Below are positions 16,139 to 24,566 of a stretch of 64,000 bases of DNA, in pieces (positions within the stretch are counted from its first letter, which is position 1; every line of letters begins with the position of its first letter). Position numbers and translations under genes: made by a program. The notes beneath the pieces are model-generated. The model made no database searches. It had not been told where the DNA came from and was given only the letters and a program-made list of their open reading frames with translations. Source of the DNA: Anaerococcus sp. Marseille-Q5996 (GTDB lineage: Bacteria > Bacillota > Clostridia > Tissierellales > Peptoniphilaceae); the NCBI RefSeq assembly GCF_946893725.1, contig NZ_CAMPPE010000002.1, positions 62,001 to 126,000 of the forward strand, given 5' to 3'.

Positions 16139-16783
16139 ATGAAAGATAATAAAAAGAAATTAGGAGCTGTTTTACTATCATCTGCATTAGTGCTAGGAGC
16201 TTGTGGTACAGCAGATGATAACGGACAGACAGAATCAACTGAACCAACAACTACAACAGAGGAAACTACTGATACAGAGACAACACAAGACACTAACGAA
16301 GTGGAAGAAAAAGAAACTTCAAATGATGAAGGTGGTCACGGAGACATGGTGCACGATGAATCTGGTGAAGTTCCTGAAGGAATGAAAGAAGCAGAAAATC
16401 CAGCTTACCCAGTAGGAAGCGAAGTTGTTATTGAAAATGACCATATGCCAGGTATGAAAGGTGCTAAGGGTACAGTGGTAGGCGTATTTGATACTACTGC
16501 TTATGAAGTGACTTATAATGATACTGAGACAGGTGAAACTGTAGCTAACCACAAATGGGTAGTGCATGAAGAATTAGAAAATGCCCAAGATGAACCATAC
16601 CAAGCAGGTGATGAGGTAGTTTTAGAAGCTTCTCATATGCCAGGTATGGAAGGGGCAACTGCAACTATTGATTCAGCTGAAAAAACTAATATTTATATGG
16701 TTACTTACACAGATACAGAATCTGGGGAAGAGATCGAAAATCACAAATGGATGTCAGAAGACGAACTATCTAAAGCTGAGTAA
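16139..16783 (+). CDS. YdhK-family (DUF1541) lipoprotein
   Basis: Secreted lipoprotein of 214 residues. The signal peptide ends in the lipobox LGAC with Cys22, followed by a Thr/Glu-rich linker to about residue 75. There are two similar DUF1541 units, each with an HMPGM motif (NDHMPGMKGAKGTV; ASHMPGMEGATATI), a TYxDTExGE segment and a closing NHKW. His/Met-rich HMPGM suggests metal (copper-like) binding, and the family is often found on metal-resistance elements. Function is not proven. It stands between a duplicated aminopeptidase tail and the intact aminopeptidase gene, so it may have arrived with the rearrangement. Confidence 0.85.
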   Translation: MKDNKKKLGAVLLSSALVLGACGTADDNGQTESTEPTTTTEETTDTETTQDTNEVEEKETSNDEGGHGDMVHDESGEVPEGMKEAENPAYPVGSEVVIENDHMPGMKGAKGTVVGVFDTTAYEVTYNDTETGETVANHKWVVHEELENAQDEPYQAGDEVVLEASHMPGMEGATATIDSAEKTNIYMVTYTDTESGEEIENHKWMSEDELSKAE

Positions 16784-16820
16784 GTACCGTCTTGGTAATA
16801 AAAATAAGTATATTTAGCAA

Positions 16821-16849
16821 AAAAAGCTACCAATAAATGGTAGCTTTTT
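16821..16849 (+). terminator. Bidirectional terminator
   Basis: AAAAAGCTACC (16821-16831) and GGTAGCTTTTT (16839-16849) with A-run and T-run on either side; it serves the lipoprotein gene and the convergent aminopeptidase gene. Confidence 0.9.
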
Positions 16850-16861
16850 CTATGCTTATAT

Positions 16862-18256
16862 CTATTTACTATAAGATTTTGCAAGATTATAAAGGGTTTT
16901 TACATGGACACCAGTTGCACCTTTTTCGTATAGGCCTTGGGATTTTGATAGGTAGGCTGTGCCTGCTATATCTAGGTGGACCCATGGTTTTTCTTCTATG
17001 AAGTTTTCTATAAATTGACCTGCTGTGATTGTTCCACCTAGTCTACCACCTGAGTTTTTGACATCTGCTACTTCAGATTCGTTGTATTTTCTTATGGTGT
17101 CATCATTTGGTAGTTGCCAGATTTTTTCGTCTGCTTCATTGGCTGCTGCTAACACTTTTTCAAATGTTTCTTGGTCATTTGTAACAGCTCCTGTGTAGGT
17201 TTCTGCAAGGGCTACTAGGCATGCGCCTGTGAGTGTTGCAAGATCTACTATAAATTCTGGGTCGTATTCTGTCACTCCGTAGTTTACTGCATCTGCTAGA
17301 GTTATTCTTCCTTCAGCATCTGTGTTATCTACTTCTATTGTGAGTCCATTTCTTGCTTTTATAACATCTCCTGGTTTGTAAGACCTGCCTGAAATACTAT
17401 TTTCACAAGCTGCAACTATTCCTACAACATTTACTTTTAGTTCGTTTGATGAGATAGCATCTAGGGCTCCGATTACTGTTCCTGCTCCGCCCATGTCAGA
17501 ATTCATAGTTTTCATACCGTTTGATGGTTTTATAGAGTATCCACCTGAGTCATAGGTGATACCCTTACCTACAAATACTAATGGTTTTTGTTCTTTTGGT
17601 CCGTTTAGGTATTCGATAACGATAAGTCTAGGTGGATTGTCTGAGCCTTTTCCTACTTCTAGGTATGCAGTAAGGCCTAAGTCTTTGATTTGTTTTTCAT
17701 CATAGATTTTAACTTCTACATTTCTTGTTAGTCTTTCTTTAGTAGCTTGGGCTAGACTTTCTGGGTAGATGTCATTTGAACGTAGGTTTACCAAATCACG
17801 AGCAAAGGCTTGGGCATCTAGGACTGTTAGTTGTTCTGGGATGGCATTTGAGTTTTCGTCATCTAAATCTTCGTCATCTAAGTCTTCTTTGAAGTTGATA
17901 TTCTCTATCTTGCCAGATTTTTCTTCTTTGTAGTGGTCAAAGTTATAGGAAGCTAGGCTTACTGCTTCTATTATTTGGCTTACAAACTCATTATCTTCTA
18001 TATCTATGTTTTCTTTTTCAAAGCTAAGCTCACCCAAGTCTAGTTTGATAGCTGATTTTGCTAGTTTGTAGATAGCTTTTTTAAAACTTTCTTTGTCTAG
18101 TTTATCTTTTTCGCCTAGACCTAAAAGAATGGTACTTTCGCTTGGATTTGGGAGTATTTCTCCTAGCTCTGCCTTAAAGTATGGGTTGTCTGTTTGGTTT
18201 TTGTAGGCAAAATTTACTAGGTTAGTTTTTTTGTTATTATTAAAATTTACTTGCAT
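16862..18256 (-). CDS. pepA: Leucyl aminopeptidase, M17 family
   Basis: Cytoplasmic two-metal exopeptidase releasing N-terminal residues from peptides. Seen in the C-terminal catalytic domain: VGKGITYDSGGYSIKPSNGM (first Lys and Asp), MNSDMGGAGTV, the signature NTDAEGRITLADA with metal-binding Asp and Glu, and TLTGACLVAL. The N-terminal 150 residues form the regulatory domain and include an acidic insert (EDLDDEDLDDEN). Length of 464 is normal. It is followed upstream-side (on this strand) by the DUF421 gene, nine bases away, so the two are probably transcribed together. Its last 100 bases are duplicated at 15885-15990. Confidence 0.95.
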   Translation of the reverse strand: MQVNFNNNKKTNLVNFAYKNQTDNPYFKAELGEILPNPSESTILLGLGEKDKLDKESFKKAIYKLAKSAIKLDLGELSFEKENIDIEDNEFVSQIIEAVSLASYNFDHYKEEKSGKIENINFKEDLDDEDLDDENSNAIPEQLTVLDAQAFARDLVNLRSNDIYPESLAQATKERLTRNVEVKIYDEKQIKDLGLTAYLEVGKGSDNPPRLIVIEYLNGPKEQKPLVFVGKGITYDSGGYSIKPSNGMKTMNSDMGGAGTVIGALDAISSNELKVNVVGIVAACENSISGRSYKPGDVIKARNGLTIEVDNTDAEGRITLADAVNYGVTEYDPEFIVDLATLTGACLVALAETYTGAVTNDQETFEKVLAAANEADEKIWQLPNDDTIRKYNESEVADVKNSGGRLGGTITAGQFIENFIEEKPWVHLDIAGTAYLSKSQGLYEKGATGVHVKTLYNLAKSYSK

Positions 18257-18265
18257 TTCTTCTCC

Positions 18266-18814
18266 TTACAATAAATCATCTTTGGGATTTGTCTTTACTG
18301 GATCATCTAGATGGCTATTTAGGCCAATAGATGCATCTTCTGATTTTGATATAACTGAGATAGACCCTTGGCTTTCTAAAATTACGGCCTGGACTTGTTC
18401 TAGAGAGCCTATTCCACTAGACCTAACTGCCTGTAGGATTTCTCTTTTTGTCACTCTTTCATTTTCCATAGTTTTATATAAAAAATGGTCATCATAAAAG
18501 AGTAGGGCTGGGTCAGATTTGATTTTTTCTTCAAAACTGTCAGACTTATAAGCTAGCCTACTTATGATATATTGACCTGCTAATAATACTATGATTGCTG
18601 TTGTTCCCTGGGCAAGCTTTACATCCTTGCTTGTTAGCACAGATGCGAAGACTGACCCTATGGCAATGGTTATTATAAAGTCAAATATATTTAGCTTTGA
18701 TAAGCTGCGCTTACCAGTTATCCTAAGGGCTATGATTAGGAAGATATAGATTAAAATACCTTTTATAGCTGTAGAATAAATGGTTACAAAGTTATTATAG
18801 AATATATTTCGCAT
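18266..18814 (-). CDS. DUF421 (YetF-like) membrane protein
   Basis: A 182-residue protein with three N-terminal membrane segments (GILIYIFLIIALRITGKRSLSK, the ITIAIGSVFASVL helix, TTAIIVLLAGQYIIS) and a cytoplasmic C-terminal domain carrying MENERVTKREILQAVRSSGI. This layout and the RITGKR motif are diagnostic of DUF421/YetF. The family is linked to spore or stress physiology in bacilli but has no defined activity. Transcribed just ahead of pepA. Confidence 0.85.
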   Translation of the reverse strand: MRNIFYNNFVTIYSTAIKGILIYIFLIIALRITGKRSLSKLNIFDFIITIAIGSVFASVLTSKDVKLAQGTTAIIVLLAGQYIISRLAYKSDSFEEKIKSDPALLFYDDHFLYKTMENERVTKREILQAVRSSGIGSLEQVQAVILESQGSISVISKSEDASIGLNSHLDDPVKTNPKDDLL

Positions 18815-19040
18815 ATTACTACTTTCATAATTAGTATAAATTATTAATAAAAATTAGTAAAATTATTATATTTATTTTAATTTTTATTAAACTTATATTG
18901 CAAAAGAAATCCTAGCACTATTGAATTTGTAAGATTTTACCTATAAAACTATTATGTTTTTCATCTATTGCATAAGATTGTTATTTATTAATAATGGTCA
19001 GGTATTTTAAAAATACAAATATATTTTTAAGGAGGATTAT

Positions 19041-19444
19041 GTGGAAAATATAATCAGTATTGCCAATTGGATGTGGGGTAATGTTATTGCTTCCATATTA
19101 TTAGCAGTTGGTGGTCAAGTAGGTAGATGGTTAGTATTCTTTGCTATAAGTTTATTTGGATTTACTACTTTAATTGTCGACTTATTTTATGGGGAGAGTA
19201 ATATCCCTCTAATCTTAGGCAAAAACTACAAATGGACACTTATAATTTATAGAATAATTGCCTTTATCATGTTCTTATTTGCTAGACAAATGGATCTTTC
19301 CAATATTTGGGGATTCATTGATGTATTTGTCGGTATAGTAGTATTTATAAACCTTATTTGCTTATTCTTATCATATAAGGATGTAAATTAGTTTTAAATG
19401 ACTATCAAAAACAGCTTGATCAAGGAATAGAAGAACCAGTATAG
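19041..19444 (+). pseudogene. Alanine/glycine:cation symporter (AGCS) reduced by internal deletion
   Basis: The 116-codon reading joins an AGCS N-terminus (MENIISIANWMWGNVIASIL) directly to its C-terminal end (FFAISLFGFTTLIVDLFYGESNI, then IIYRIIAFIMF and a final NLICLFLSY helix). Around 300 internal residues with the substrate and sodium sites are missing, yet the join is in frame. The frame stops at 19389-19391. A shifted frame continues to TAG 19442-19444 with NDYQKQLDQGIEEPV, which looks like the original polar tail, so the 3' end is also frameshifted. A good AGGAGG precedes the start. A three-helix product is possible but not transport. Confidence 0.7.
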
Positions 19445-19472
19445 GATAGGGGCGAAGAGCACCGCCTATACT
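19438..19472 (+). repeat. Inverted repeat behind the AGCS remnant
   Basis: AGTATAGG (19438-19445) and CCTATACT (19465-19472), then AGTTTTATT; perhaps the symporter's old terminator. Confidence 0.45.
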
Positions 19473-19481
19473 AGTTTTATT

Positions 19482-19510
19482 AAAAGTGTAAGGAAAATCC
19501 TTACACTTTT
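19482..19510 (+). terminator. Bidirectional terminator
   Basis: Thirteen-pair stem AAAAGTGTAAGGA / TCCTTACACTTTT with loop AAA; it ends the convergent MetE-like transcript. Confidence 0.9.
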
Positions 19511-20659
19511 TTATCCCCAAAATTCTTCTGCTATTTTTTGACCTTGGTCAATCTTAGCCCATTGCTCATCTATAGTTAGTTCATTTCCTCCATCACATGA
19601 TGCAAAACCGCATTGGTGGGATAGGTATAGTCTATCCTTATCTATAATCTGGCTGGCTTTTTCAAGCAAGTCTTTAACTCTATTTTCGTCATCTAGAGTG
19701 TTAGTTTTGCTAGAAAGTAGGCCTAAAACTATTTCGTTATCTTTATCTTTAAAAACCTTTAGAGCATCTATAGATCCTGCACGTTCATCATCCCATTCTA
19801 GGTAAAATCTATCGTAGTTTTGTTTTTCTAAAAATAAATCTGCAATTGATTCATAAGATCCATCACTCATAGACCTAGAATCGTAGTTACCCCTGCAATT
19901 GTGGGTGTAGACTTTTAGGCCAAGTTTGTGGGCATAGTCTATCACATCATTATTTATTTCTATAAATTTATAGGCTAGGTCTTTTTTCTCTGCTTCTGTA
20001 GAATCAGCTGAAAATGGTGAAGCTTCATTATCTTCTGCAAATAATTCCCACAAGCAGTCATCAAATTGGATAATTTCACCGCCAGCTTTTTTAAAGTCAT
20101 CTAAAAATTCTTTGTATGATGCTTTTAAGTCTTCTTCAAATTTGTCAATTTTGCCTGCATAGTAGCCATCATCTAGTCTGCCAAATAAGGATAGTTCTCC
20201 ATAAATGTGTGATGGGGAAGGGATGCATTGTTTGACTTCTCTATCTCCTGCAAGTTCTTTTAGTCTTTTAAAGTCATCAATAAATGGATGGTTTTTGCCA
20301 TTTAATTTATCAGTTAATTTTATTCCTATATCTTTTCTGGTTTCGTATTTTTCTTCATTATCTTTTTCTCTAAAGAAATATCCACTTTCATCGATATATC
20401 TTTTTACTCCATGTAGGCCCCAAACAAAGTCAAGATGCCATAGGGATTTGGAATATTCACCATCAGTTATTTGTGGCAATCCATGGTCAATTTGTGCATC
20501 GACTATATTTTTTACAGCCTTATCCTCAGTTTCTTTGTAGCCATCGATGTCATCGTAAAATGGATAAGTGATGTCATCCCTGTGTTCTATTTCGTTTTTG
20601 AATTTTAATAACTCTTCTTCTCTTAGTAACGATCCTACTGTCAAAAATCTTTCGCTCAT
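19511..20659 (-). CDS. MetE C-terminal-like methyltransferase, YxjG/YxjH type
   Basis: A 382-residue single-barrel relative of cobalamin-independent methionine synthase. It keeps the zinc site of that fold: His-x-Cys in YTHNCRGN, Glu in FYLEWDDER and Cys in SHQCGFASC; QFDDCLWE lies in the barrel. It lacks the N-terminal half of MetE that handles polyglutamylated folate, so the methyl donor is uncertain. YxjG/YxjH proteins are regulated by methionine and may use another donor or salvage route. AAGGAGC precedes the start. Behind a Met-specific T-box leader, it should be expressed when methionyl-tRNA is uncharged. Confidence 0.85.
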   Translation of the reverse strand: MSERFLTVGSLLREEELLKFKNEIEHRDDITYPFYDDIDGYKETEDKAVKNIVDAQIDHGLPQITDGEYSKSLWHLDFVWGLHGVKRYIDESGYFFREKDNEEKYETRKDIGIKLTDKLNGKNHPFIDDFKRLKELAGDREVKQCIPSPSHIYGELSLFGRLDDGYYAGKIDKFEEDLKASYKEFLDDFKKAGGEIIQFDDCLWELFAEDNEASPFSADSTEAEKKDLAYKFIEINNDVIDYAHKLGLKVYTHNCRGNYDSRSMSDGSYESIADLFLEKQNYDRFYLEWDDERAGSIDALKVFKDKDNEIVLGLLSSKTNTLDDENRVKDLLEKASQIIDKDRLYLSHQCGFASCDGGNELTIDEQWAKIDQGQKIAEEFWG

Positions 20660-20707
20660 TGTTAGCTCCTTTATTAAAAATATTTAGAAATAAAACGCCA
20701 AAGCAAA

Positions 20708-20968
20708 ATTAAAAAAGACCCCGTCCTTAAAAAGGACGAGGTCACTCGTGTTACCACCTTAATTTTATATCAATCTCACAATTAATAACTCATCAGGTAC
20801 AAATTTATACCCTAGCGCTGTAACGTGCGCACACGGATTATCTTAAAAATTCGGATAATCAACTTAGAGGCCATTTTCACCTTGCCATCCCTAGACTAAT
20901 CTCACCAAACTTAGCCTCTCTGGGTAGGTCTTAGCAAAGCTACTTTTCTCATCAACGTTTTTATTTCT
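20708..20968 (-). ncRNA. T-box leader, methionine specifier
   Basis: Reading the minus strand from about 20968: AGAGAGG (AG bulge) and GGTGAGA in Stem I, then the specifier region GTGAAAATGGCC with ATG at 20874-20872. Stem III follows (GATTATCC ... GATAATC), then the T-box core AAGGTGGTAACACG (20760-20747) and a terminator GACCTCGTCC/GGACGGGGTC with TTTTTT (20743-20711). The T-box sequence can pair with part of the terminator to form the antiterminator. ATG specifier means it senses uncharged initiator/elongator tRNA-Met. The leader directly precedes the MetE-like gene. Confidence 0.9.
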
Positions 20969-20974
20969 AAGTTC

Positions 20975-21003
20975 ATTATAGGGGGTCAATTTTAATTTGT
21001 CAA
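20975..21003 (-). promoter_or_regulatory. Consensus sigma-A promoter for the T-box transcript
   Basis: On the minus strand TTGACA (21003-20998), 17-base spacer, TATAAT (20980-20975): a full consensus promoter. Transcription would start near 20968. Confidence 0.85.
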
Positions 21004-21093
21004 ATATTTTTAGTATTATGATATAAAAATATTTATAATTATTAATCAACTAAGACTGGTATAATGAATATAGCAATAATCAGGTAGGTAGTT

Positions 21094-22164
21094 ATGAAGC
21101 GAATTATCTTAGCAGGCGGTGGCCACGGTCACATAAATATTCTTAAAAACTTGATAAAAAATCCAATCAATAACTTTGAAATAATCTTGATAACAGACTA
21201 TAAAAGACAGTATTATTCGGGAATGCTGGCAGCTTTTATAGAGGGGATTTACAGCGAGGATGACATATCCTTTGATGTGGCAAAACTTTGTAAAATGGCA
21301 AATGTTAGATACATAGAGGAGAAAATTACCGCTATTGACAAGTCAAATCAAAAAGTTGTCACAAAAGTGAATAAGTACTCCTATGATTATTTATCCATAA
21401 ATCTAGGATCCTCGTCTAAGGTTAATTTTCCAATTGATTCTCCAAATATTTGTTTGGTAAAGCCTATAAAAAATGTGGTGGATGCCAGATCAAGGATAAG
21501 CATTCTATCAAAAACAAATCCTAATTTAAAAATCAGATTTGTAGGTGGGGGTGCTTCTGGCATAGAACTTGCCCTATCTTTTAGATCAGTCTTTCCAAAA
21601 GCTGATATTTCAATAATTACATCAAAAAATATTTTGTCAAATTTCAATAATCGTACAAAATCAAAGCTAGAAAATATTTTTAAAGAGAAATCTATAGAAA
21701 TTATCAAAGGTGAGAGGGTAAGTCTTATCAAAGATAAAAAAATATATACAAATAGTTTTATATATGATTTTGATTTTGCCTTTGTGACTACAGGATTTGT
21801 AGGTCCACATATAAATTTTGATGGATTTAATACTAGGTGCTGTAATTTTATAGTAGTTGATGAGAATTTATTTGCTGATAAAAACGTTCTAGCCATGGGG
21901 GATGTGGCAAATTTAGAAAAATATCCATCCATGACCAAGGCTGGAGTTTTTGCCATACGCCAAGCTCCTATTTTGTATCAAAATTTATTAAAACTAATTA
22001 ATAACCAAAGAAATTTTATTTCATATAAGCCCCAAAAAAATTACCTGCAAATTATAAATTGTGGAGATAGGACAGCCTTGGCAAACTATGGCAACTTCTC
22101 AATATTTGGTAAATTACCTTGGAAATTAAAAGATAAGATTGATAGGGATTATATGAAGATTTAA
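21094..22164 (+). CDS. FAD-dependent NADH dehydrogenase-like oxidoreductase (SelD-associated type)
   Basis: A 356-residue two-dinucleotide-fold flavoprotein. The N-terminal FAD motif is unusual, ILAGGGHGHINILKN, with GGGHxH and QYYSGMLAAFIEG after it. This is the form found in the NADH-dehydrogenase-like domain fused to or next to selenophosphate synthetase (SelD), and in lone NDH-2-like proteins. The second Rossmann motif is FVGGGASGIELALSF, and the FAD C-terminal block is NVLAMGDVANL. ATG 21094 follows a weak CAGGTAGG site. No SelD gene is in the window. Respiratory NDH-2 or a selenium-linked reductase are the alternatives. Confidence 0.75.
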   Translation: MKRIILAGGGHGHINILKNLIKNPINNFEIILITDYKRQYYSGMLAAFIEGIYSEDDISFDVAKLCKMANVRYIEEKITAIDKSNQKVVTKVNKYSYDYLSINLGSSSKVNFPIDSPNICLVKPIKNVVDARSRISILSKTNPNLKIRFVGGGASGIELALSFRSVFPKADISIITSKNILSNFNNRTKSKLENIFKEKSIEIIKGERVSLIKDKKIYTNSFIYDFDFAFVTTGFVGPHINFDGFNTRCCNFIVVDENLFADKNVLAMGDVANLEKYPSMTKAGVFAIRQAPILYQNLLKLINNQRNFISYKPQKNYLQIINCGDRTALANYGNFSIFGKLPWKLKDKIDRDYMKI

Positions 22165-22279
22165 GCAAAAATATTTTATTTGTATAATAATCAATAAATA
22201 ATTTTATAATTAATTATATTAACGAAAAAGACTAAAAAGATTAAATAAACAAAAAGTTAAATAAAATATATTAATTAAG

Positions 22280-22289
22280 CCCCCGGGGG
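22280..22289. repeat. GC palindrome CCCCCGGGGG in AT-rich spacer
   Basis: A ten-base GC-only palindrome in the otherwise almost pure A/T region between 22165 and 22335. No T-run follows, and no gene is seen in that spacer. Confidence 0.35.
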
Positions 22290-22335
22290 ATAGATTAATT
22301 TTGTTTAATACTAGTTTATTATATTTAAAGATTGT

Positions 22336-22364
22336 TTTACAATGACTATTTAATATTATATAAT
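22336..22364 (+). promoter_or_regulatory. Promoter of the carbohydrate ABC operon
   Basis: TTTACA (22336-22341), 17-base spacer, TATAAT (22359-22364); start of transcription near 22371, giving a leader of about 90 bases. Confidence 0.65.
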
Positions 22365-22396
22365 ATAAGTAACAGAATAATAATATAATTTTGTTG

Positions 22397-22440
22397 GGCA
22401 CTCCCAAAGGCTGGTTCCTTCTCAGTTTTTGGGTGTTTTT
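22397..22440 (+). terminator. Terminator hairpin in the ABC operon leader (possible attenuator)
   Basis: CACTCCCAAA (22399-22408) pairs, with a two-base bulge, with TTTGGGTG (22428-22435), followed by TTTTT. The loop contains CTG...CAG which can extend the stem. It lies between the promoter and the first gene, so read-through must be controlled or constitutive. Confidence 0.65.
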
Positions 22441-22461
22441 AACTAGAAAAGGAGGGGAATT

Positions 22462-23586
22462 TTGTCTAATGTAAAATTAAAAAATATTTCTAAAATTTAT
22501 CCAAACGGTTTCAAGGCTGTTGATGGGATAAATCTTGATATAAATGATAAAGAATTTATTGTTTTAGTTGGTCCCTCAGGATGTGGCAAGTCAACAACGC
22601 TTCGTATGATAGCTGGGCTTGAAGAAATATCTGATGGGGAACTATATATAGATGATGAATTAGTGAACTTAGTAGAGCCAAAAAATCGTGACATAGCCAT
22701 GGTTTTTCAGTCATATGCCTTATATCCTCATATATCTGTAAGAGATAATATTGCCTTTGCATTAAAAGTAGCAGGGGTAAAAAAGGATGAGCGATACAAA
22801 AAGGTAGATGAAGTCGCAAAAATACTTCAGCTTGAGCCTGTTTTAAATAAAAAACCTGGCACTCTTTCTGGAGGACAGAGGCAAAGGGTGGCACTTGGTC
22901 GAGCTATGGTCCGAGATCCAAAAGTTTTTCTGTTTGATGAGCCGCTTTCAAATCTAGATGCCAAATTAAGGGTGGCCATGAGGGGAGAGATAGTTGCCCT
23001 TCATAAAAATTTGGAAACTACCTTTATATATGTAACCCATGATCAAACAGAAGCAATGACCATGGGAGATAGGATAGCGGTTATGAATGAGGGTATTGTT
23101 GAACAATTTGATACACCAGGCAATCTTTATCACAATCCTAAAAATCTTTTTGTGGCAGCCTTTATTGGATCACCACAGATGAATTTTTATGATGCAAGCT
23201 TAATCAATGACGGCAATAATATTTCTGTTAATCTTTGGGATAAGGTTTTAAATTTACCGGAATCTATAAAAAATAGACTGAATTTAAAAAATTCACACCA
23301 AGATATAGTTTTGGGTATCAGGTCTGAAAATATTTATTATGCTGATAGCAAGGGTGAAAGCACTATCAATGTCATTGCAAAAAAAGTAGAGCAATTAGGT
23401 AGCGACACCTATGTTTATTTTGATACACCAGCTAGTAAAAATGAGTCGGTGGCAAGATTTAATCCGCCACGCAATGTTTCTATAAATGAGGAGATTGGTC
23501 TAAACTTCGATTTAGAAAAAATAATTATTTTTGATAAAGAAACTGGTCTTAACATTTTAAAAACTGAAGATATTTCTTATTTTTAG
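22462..23586 (+). CDS. Carbohydrate ABC transporter ATPase, MsmK/UgpC type
   Basis: A 374-residue ATPase of the sugar-uptake subfamily. Walker [11 protein letters not shown]-loop [10 protein letters not shown], signature [14 protein letters not shown], Walker [14 protein letters not shown]-loop VTHDQ. The C-terminal 130 residues form the MOP/TOBE-type regulatory domain ([14 protein letters not shown]). Start is TTG 22462, with GGAGGGG at the right spacing. First gene of a five-gene operon (ATPase, two permeases, binding lipoprotein, DUF624 protein). Inclusion of the ATPase inside a LplB/YtcP-type cluster is less common, since these usually borrow a shared MsmK. Confidence 0.92.
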   Translation: MSNVKLKNISKIYPNGFKAVDGINLDINDKEFIVLVGPSGCGKSTTLRMIAGLEEISDGELYIDDELVNLVEPKNRDIAMVFQSYALYPHISVRDNIAFALKVAGVKKDERYKKVDEVAKILQLEPVLNKKPGTLSGGQRQRVALGRAMVRDPKVFLFDEPLSNLDAKLRVAMRGEIVALHKNLETTFIYVTHDQTEAMTMGDRIAVMNEGIVEQFDTPGNLYHNPKNLFVAAFIGSPQMNFYDASLINDGNNISVNLWDKVLNLPESIKNRLNLKNSHQDIVLGIRSENIYYADSKGESTINVIAKKVEQLGSDTYVYFDTPASKNESVARFNPPRNVSINEEIGLNFDLEKIIIFDKETGLNILKTEDISYF

Positions 23587-23595
23587 GAGGCAATT

Positions 23596-24558
23596 ATGAC
23601 AAAATCTAAGCAAAAAAATAAATTGCCTTCAAAAATTACAGACCTATCTTTTGGTCAGCGAATAAAATTTTATCTAAAAAGATACTGGCAGTTATATATT
23701 TTTCTTTTGCCTGCCTTAATTTACTTTTTAGTTTTCCACTATGGGCCTATGTATGGGGTACAAATTGCTTTTAAAAAGTATATGCCATCACTTGGCATTA
23801 CAGGCAGTCAATGGGTTGGTTTTACTCATTTTAAAAAGTTTTTTAATTCTTATTATTTTCAAGATTTAATCAAAAATACTTTGGGCATAAGCATATATGA
23901 ACTGATTTTAGGATTTCCTATGCCAATTATATTGGCCCTTGTTTTTAATGAACTTAAGAATGGTTTTTTTAAGAAATTTGCACAAACAGTAACCTATGCA
24001 CCACACTTTATTTCAACTGTAGTAATAGTCGGAATGCTGGTTTCTTTTTTATCACCATCCACAGGGGTTATTAACCATATAATTGCAGGCTTAGGGGGCA
24101 ATCGCCAGGCATTTTTAGAAGACCCAAAATGGTTTAAAACTATTTATGTCTTATCAGGTATTTGGCAAAATACGGGCTGGAATACCATTATTTATATGTC
24201 AGCCCTAGCTGGAGTTAATCCAGAGCTGCATGAAGCAGCAGCAATAGATGGGGCAAGTAGACTTCAAAGATTAATTTATATCAACTTACCAGCATTGATT
24301 CCAACTATGATTATATTATTAATCATGAATTTTGGATCAATAATGTCCATGGGCTATGAAAAGATATTACTTATGCAAAATCCGTTAAATATTGCATCAA
24401 GCAATGTAATCTCAACATTTACCTACCAACAGGGTTTGATAGATGCTAACTACTCATATGCTGCAGCTGTTGGATTATTCAATGCGGCAATCAATGCTAT
24501 TTTGTTACTCACAGTAAATAAAATTACTAGAAAAATCACCAATATTGGTTTGTGGTAG
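23596..24558 (+). CDS. Sugar ABC transporter permease, LplB type
   Basis: A 320-residue inner-membrane permease with six predicted membrane segments. The cytoplasmic EAA loop that docks the ATPase is HEAAAIDGASRLQRLIYINLP. The N-terminal tail is basic, and FHYGPMYGVQIAFKKYMP is a landmark of the LplB/YteP group used for complex saccharides. Nine bases after the ATPase gene, with AGGAGG before ATG 23596. Confidence 0.92.
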   Translation: MTKSKQKNKLPSKITDLSFGQRIKFYLKRYWQLYIFLLPALIYFLVFHYGPMYGVQIAFKKYMPSLGITGSQWVGFTHFKKFFNSYYFQDLIKNTLGISIYELILGFPMPIILALVFNELKNGFFKKFAQTVTYAPHFISTVVIVGMLVSFLSPSTGVINHIIAGLGGNRQAFLEDPKWFKTIYVLSGIWQNTGWNTIIYMSALAGVNPELHEAAAIDGASRLQRLIYINLPALIPTMIILLIMNFGSIMSMGYEKILLMQNPLNIASSNVISTFTYQQGLIDANYSYAAAVGLFNAAINAILLLTVNKITRKITNIGLW

Positions 24559-24566
24559 GAGGACAT

